Shown in pieces: positions 60,125 through 64,000 of a stretch of DNA of 64,000 nt; within the stretch, counting starts at the first letter, position 1; each line of letters starts with the position of its first letter. The stretch comes from Marchantia polymorpha subsp. ruderalis. Lineage: Eukaryota; Streptophyta; Marchantiopsida; Marchantiales; Marchantiaceae. The stretch lies in contig AP031355.1 of the NCBI GenBank assembly GCA_037833965.1, positions 11,495,501 to 11,559,500 of the forward strand. Reading direction: 5' to 3'. Below the pieces are notes generated by a model. That model saw only the letters and a list, made by a program, of their open reading frames with translations. It made no database searches and was not told the origin of the DNA. Both the position numbers and the translations under genes were made by a program.

Positions 60125-63100
60125 CTGAGAATAGTGGACTTCTCACGCGCGAGAATCTGCCTTTGGCCTGGTAGGAGGGCGAGGGCCGACGAGGAGCGGG
60201 CGCCGGGACGGGGTTGGTCTGATTGCTCTAACTACCAGGATGCCATCGCTAGCACAAATCCCACTTTCTTGACCAGCTAGTTTCGCCGCTGCACAGAGCT
60301 CTCGTGGGCGCGCGGGGCCCCGAATATCAACAGCGCAGGCTCGCGGCTGCGGCTGCAGCTCATCCCGACGACGAGACGAGGGCGGGGGCGAGCGCGAGCG
60401 CGAGGGCCTCCTCCTATTGTAGAGTGGGTTGGTGATGAGAACGAACGCCAAGGACCCCGGGCATTAATTGCATGTCAATCCTCGCGCTGAAGATTTGACG
60501 TGCAGCCGCGCTGCCCCGTCCGCGCCACCTGGCACCCGTCGTCGCGCGGCCCACCAATCCGCCTCCACATTTGGCGAAGGCTCATGATGGCCATCATGAG
60601 CGCCCTCGGACCGCCGCTCCCGAGCCCGCTTCCGGTCGCGGCCGGAATCGAAGGCTCCGAGTCGCCACTCTGGACGATGTCCTCCAACCGTAGCGAGGTA
60701 GATCGGCCCACTCCACGTCGCTTACCTCGCAAGCGACGACGACGGTCGACGGGGCTCGACCGGGATCGACCACAGTAGCCCAAGAAGCTCGAATGAGGGC
60801 TCACGGGGCCTGGTCGCAACAACCGTGCAGGCAGCGCCGCCCCATGCCGCAGCGCATGGGCGCCGGGCCACCGGCACGCGGACCGGAGCCGCAGTGCACC
60901 AAGAAACGAACGCAGTTCGAACTGGTCAACGCGAACAACATCATCAACTGCTGGAGCCCGAGCTTAACTGCACCGAGTGCGATTCAAAATCGCTGCTCTT
61001 GCCATTCAGCAACAGAATCCATCTCCCGGCCGCCTCATTGGCGCTATGCTCCTGACGTGGATGCCACGTACGCACGCCTTGCGCGACGAACTCGCCAACG
61101 TGGACGGGCTTACGACGAAGAAGCTCGATCAGAACTCGATCACCGATCACCGATCACCGGGGTTCTCATCCAGATTCGAAACTGGGCTCCAGAGATCCAA
61201 GGCGCTCCAAGAATCCCTCGTGGACGCTCGCCTTCGGCCTCGCTTTCACAGCTGGCGTCTTTCGGGGAGAGTAGGCCGCGCTAAGCCGCTTTCGTGTCCG
61301 CTTTGTCAACCCTATCCATCATCGGGCTTGCACCTTTTGTCCCCCGCCCTGCGTTCTCCCTTCTTGTAGATGTCCGGCGCTGTAGGGACGCGGTGTAGGA
61401 CCGAGGACCTGGAGGTACGAGCCCTCCCTCAGGAGCAATAGCGATGCCGGCTGGTCCTTCCCTTCCTGACCGCAGCATTTTCCTGTATCGTCCCATGGGC
61501 CACTTGTATTCACGCGCCGTGACGGCAGATATGTGCTGCAGCACTCTTCATCAAGTTCCACCAGCTGCGGGACGACATAGAGCGCGATTAGGGAGCGGTC
61601 CATCGGGTTTCGGCCACGTTTCTCCGTAATTATTGAATTTTCAACCCCGGCTTTAAGAGGCTTTCTACGGACTCGCTTCGCGCTCGGTACGGTTGGGGGG
61701 TCATGTTGAACGAAACTCTCATCTGCAATAAAATAAAGTGTCGACTTTGCAGTGTCTTGCACATGAAGAGAAATCAGGGATATGGAAGGGTAGGACCTTC
61801 GCATCACCTCACAATCAAATGTCGAAGAAAAGAAATCTCACTGTCTTCCACCTTCTGTGACATGCAAGAACTACAGAAGATCCTTCTACGCTGCCAGCTG
61901 CAGATGTCACAGAAAGAGTGAACGATTGGGTGAGTGAGGGAACAGTGCGAGGATCAATGTCTTACGTCGTAGCAACTTTGTTTTGGCCTAATCTGGGTAT
62001 CTTGACAGAAGGTCGTCACTGGATCCACTCAGTCTCTTTCGTCGTTCTACATTCGACTCAAATGTCTCGGGGCAGGGAAGCACTGTTCTGGAACTCTACT
62101 CCTAATGACGATTTTCGGGAACGCTTAAGAATGTGCATCTTGTAATAGCCAATCCAGTCGGAGTTAATATCGGAAGCTGCGTTTCATGGGTCCAAATGCT
62201 CATTAAGTAGCAGCTGACACAGTCCCTGCGTTCCAGACAAATCAATCTGACTGATTTCGCAAGCGCAGTAGGCATGACATAAACAGCCGAGTCAAGTGTG
62301 TGGGGTTTTCTTATACCTTAATCCTAAGTGGAATGGGTAATCAGTGTGTCGCAATCGGACAAAATGAATTTATGTCTGAGTAGATAAGTGCACAGTTGCC
62401 ATATGTGTGATTCTTTGACGTGCCCAAGTGTACACCTGTGTAAAACCACGAGATTTTCCAGGCTCACACCGATGTCACTCGCGGTTCTGCAATGGATCGA
62501 GATTTTTCTGTGGAGAGGCGCTGATCTGGCAGACCTATGGCATGCTCGAATGCAGAGTAGCCTTCTTCCAGCTGGCCATGGATGTGGTGCACAAAACCGT
62601 CGTGGAATGTACACTGTAGCCGCAAGTTGAGATGTTGTGCGCTTTTAATGATGACAGGACTCCATCTGTGTTGACAAAGTTCGAAATCACATAACTTTTA
62701 CTTTCGCTGAGATTGATATTCTTGGAGCAATGGAAAGAACGCCTCGCTCGAGAAAATGAAAACGAGCAAACCACACATGGCTCCAAGCTTTGGACCCAAC
62801 TGGAACTGGAATGAATAGCACAAGTGCGCCTCCTCCTCGTTTCTGACTCCGAGGAGTAATGCAAAGTGCTTGGCGAAGTCTGGTTAGCTAGTTTATAGCT
62901 TCTCTCATTTGACTCGACCAGGGGAGGGAGCCTCGGACTATGTCGATCATCATTGATGGCTGCTTCACGGGTCATCCTCCCGGAGGTACCGTCCGAGTAT
63001 TGGCCTCCTCCATATGTTGTACTTGGCAATCTTCTCCCAAACAACTCCGAGTCAAGGTCTTTCTCGTGGGAGCACCTGATGGCAAGAAGAACCTTCAGGA

Positions 63101-63933
63101 ACCACCACACAGATCGAGAATCTATCGAGAATCCTTTCCGGGATAACTCAAACGTACAGTACTTTGCCCAAATCGAGGATCGGCATTATTTGCCCGATGC
63201 ATCAACAACTCAAACCTGCTGAAATTCCTGGCTCCGGCTTCTCCCATGTCTGCTGTTCATGGTAAACGAAGACACCACTCGGTAAGTGTATTTATGTGCG
63301 TAAGACGTACATAAATACATGACTACAGTCTGTCGACAACAGTTAGTCTGGAGGACCTGCAGGTTTCCCTTGAGATCAAATGTTTCATCCAGTCAGACCT
63401 CACAAACAACCTTCACACAGCATAGATCATGTGTTGCAGAGCATTCCCACTGGATCTCCACGTCGAGTTCAAGGGCTGCTCTATCGTACTATATGATTTG
63501 ACTAGTTGGTATGTGGAGATGTTTTCTCGCCGCTTCCAGACAAAATGATCCCCTCTTGTATAATACACTAAGCCATATTATTTTGTAAACAGGATTTGGT
63601 CACTTGACTTTGAACGAAAGAACATATGAAGTGAAAAGAATTGCCTTTGTGTTTCATCTTCCCGCCTTCTTCGGGTTTTACCTCGATATCTCAAGACTAG
63701 TTGAAAGCATCAACACTAATCGTAACAACGAGCTAAGTCCAACCTCTCGTAAGTGAACTTTTTGATAAGATCTTAAGCTCTCTATGTCGGACAAATTTAT
63801 ATTGGTAGTTCATGACGTCTGAAACTGTAGTTATAAAAATTGAAAAAGAAACAATTAGTTTTCCTTGTATAGAGTAGCTTTCGTCCATGAATGTTGAAAT
63901 AAACATATGTTGGAGGATAAAAGCTTTAATCGG
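60125..63933. other. GC-rich then mixed stretch, no gene assigned
   Basis: 60.1-61.7 kb is GC-rich, with frames open on both strands at once (plus 60793-61284, minus 60475-60822 and 61319-61807), as high GC alone would cause. No domain is recognised. 62.4-63.2 kb also has overlapping frames, the longest on minus (62535-63110) and another on plus (62956-63222, Pro/Asn-rich). I cannot choose between them. A gene on either strand could be hidden here, especially near 61.0 and 63.0 kb. Confidence 0.4.
60580..60601. repeat. Perfect 22-bp palindrome
   Basis: The left half is gctcatgatgg and the right half is its exact reverse complement, with no spacer, in GC-rich DNA about 460 bp beyond the candidate TATA box of the hydroxylase gene. 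It could be a dimeric protein-binding site; that is a guess. Confidence 0.85.
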
Positions 63934-63965
63934 ATATCACTTATTAATTAATAAATAAGTGATAT
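63934..63965. repeat. Inverted repeat with 12-bp arms
   Basis: Arms atatcacttatt (63934-63945) and its complement (63954-63965) are separated by 8 nt of AATTAATA-type sequence. They lie within an AT-rich patch at the window's right edge. Confidence 0.8.
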
Positions 63966-64000
63966 TAATTAATCGCAAAACTATATTCATTAAATTTGGT

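Noticed and set aside
60793-61807. Possible genes in GC-rich DNA on either strand
   Set aside because: Several frames are open at once on both strands and none has a recognised motif. High GC reduces stop codons and explains this.
62535-63222. Minus-strand 191-codon frame and plus-strand Pro/Asn-rich frame at the right end
   Set aside because: They overlap on opposite strands, neither matches a family, and I cannot support one over the other.

Overview
This window is nuclear DNA from a land plant. The plant signs are two G-type lectin receptor-like kinases, spliceosomal introns, a plant-type Ty1/copia element with an initiator-Met-tRNA primer-binding site, and an intronless cytosolic tRNA-Ile. 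The fatty acid 2-hydroxylase carries its own cytochrome b5 domain, which Arabidopsis enzymes lack. That points to an early-diverging, bryophyte-grade lineage, but I cannot name the species from sequence alone. Base composition is patchy: gene blocks near 50% GC or above alternate with very AT-rich blocks at about 7.1-9.2, 24.3-25.0, 31.4-33.7 and 46-48 kb.

Layout: (1) 2.8-13.8 kb holds a tandem pair of same-strand paralogous S-domain receptor kinases (960 and 944 aa). Both have one phase-0 intron at the same place in the lectin domain. (2) 13.8-28.4 kb is mostly gene-free, with microsatellites, two hairpins and one doubtful minus-strand exon at 18.7-19.1 kb. (3) 28.4-29.9 kb holds a five-exon aldo-keto reductase of 322 aa with an intact catalytic tetrad. 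(4) 31.0-31.4 kb has two adjoining tandem repeats, followed by an AT-rich block. (5) 34.2-34.4 kb has an exact-period 30-bp minisatellite that can encode decapeptides. (6) 34.6-40.5 kb holds a decayed Ty1/copia element on the minus strand, itself interrupted by an LTR plus leader of another copia in the opposite orientation. (7) 45.0-45.8 kb has degenerate repeats next to tRNA-Ile(AAU). (8) 53.5-59.5 kb holds an eight-exon minus-strand gene for a cytochrome b5/fatty acid 2-hydroxylase fusion of 397 aa, with a 3.7-kb intron. (9) 60-64 kb is a GC-rich stretch I cannot assign, ending in a palindrome at the right edge.

The receptor kinases would sense extracellular carbohydrate or related ligands. 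The hydroxylase would make 2-hydroxy acyl chains of sphingolipids in the ER. The reductase would act on small cytosolic carbonyls. Nothing in the sequence links them into one pathway. The exon models below were built by eye, using reading-frame continuity, GT/AG borders and family motifs.
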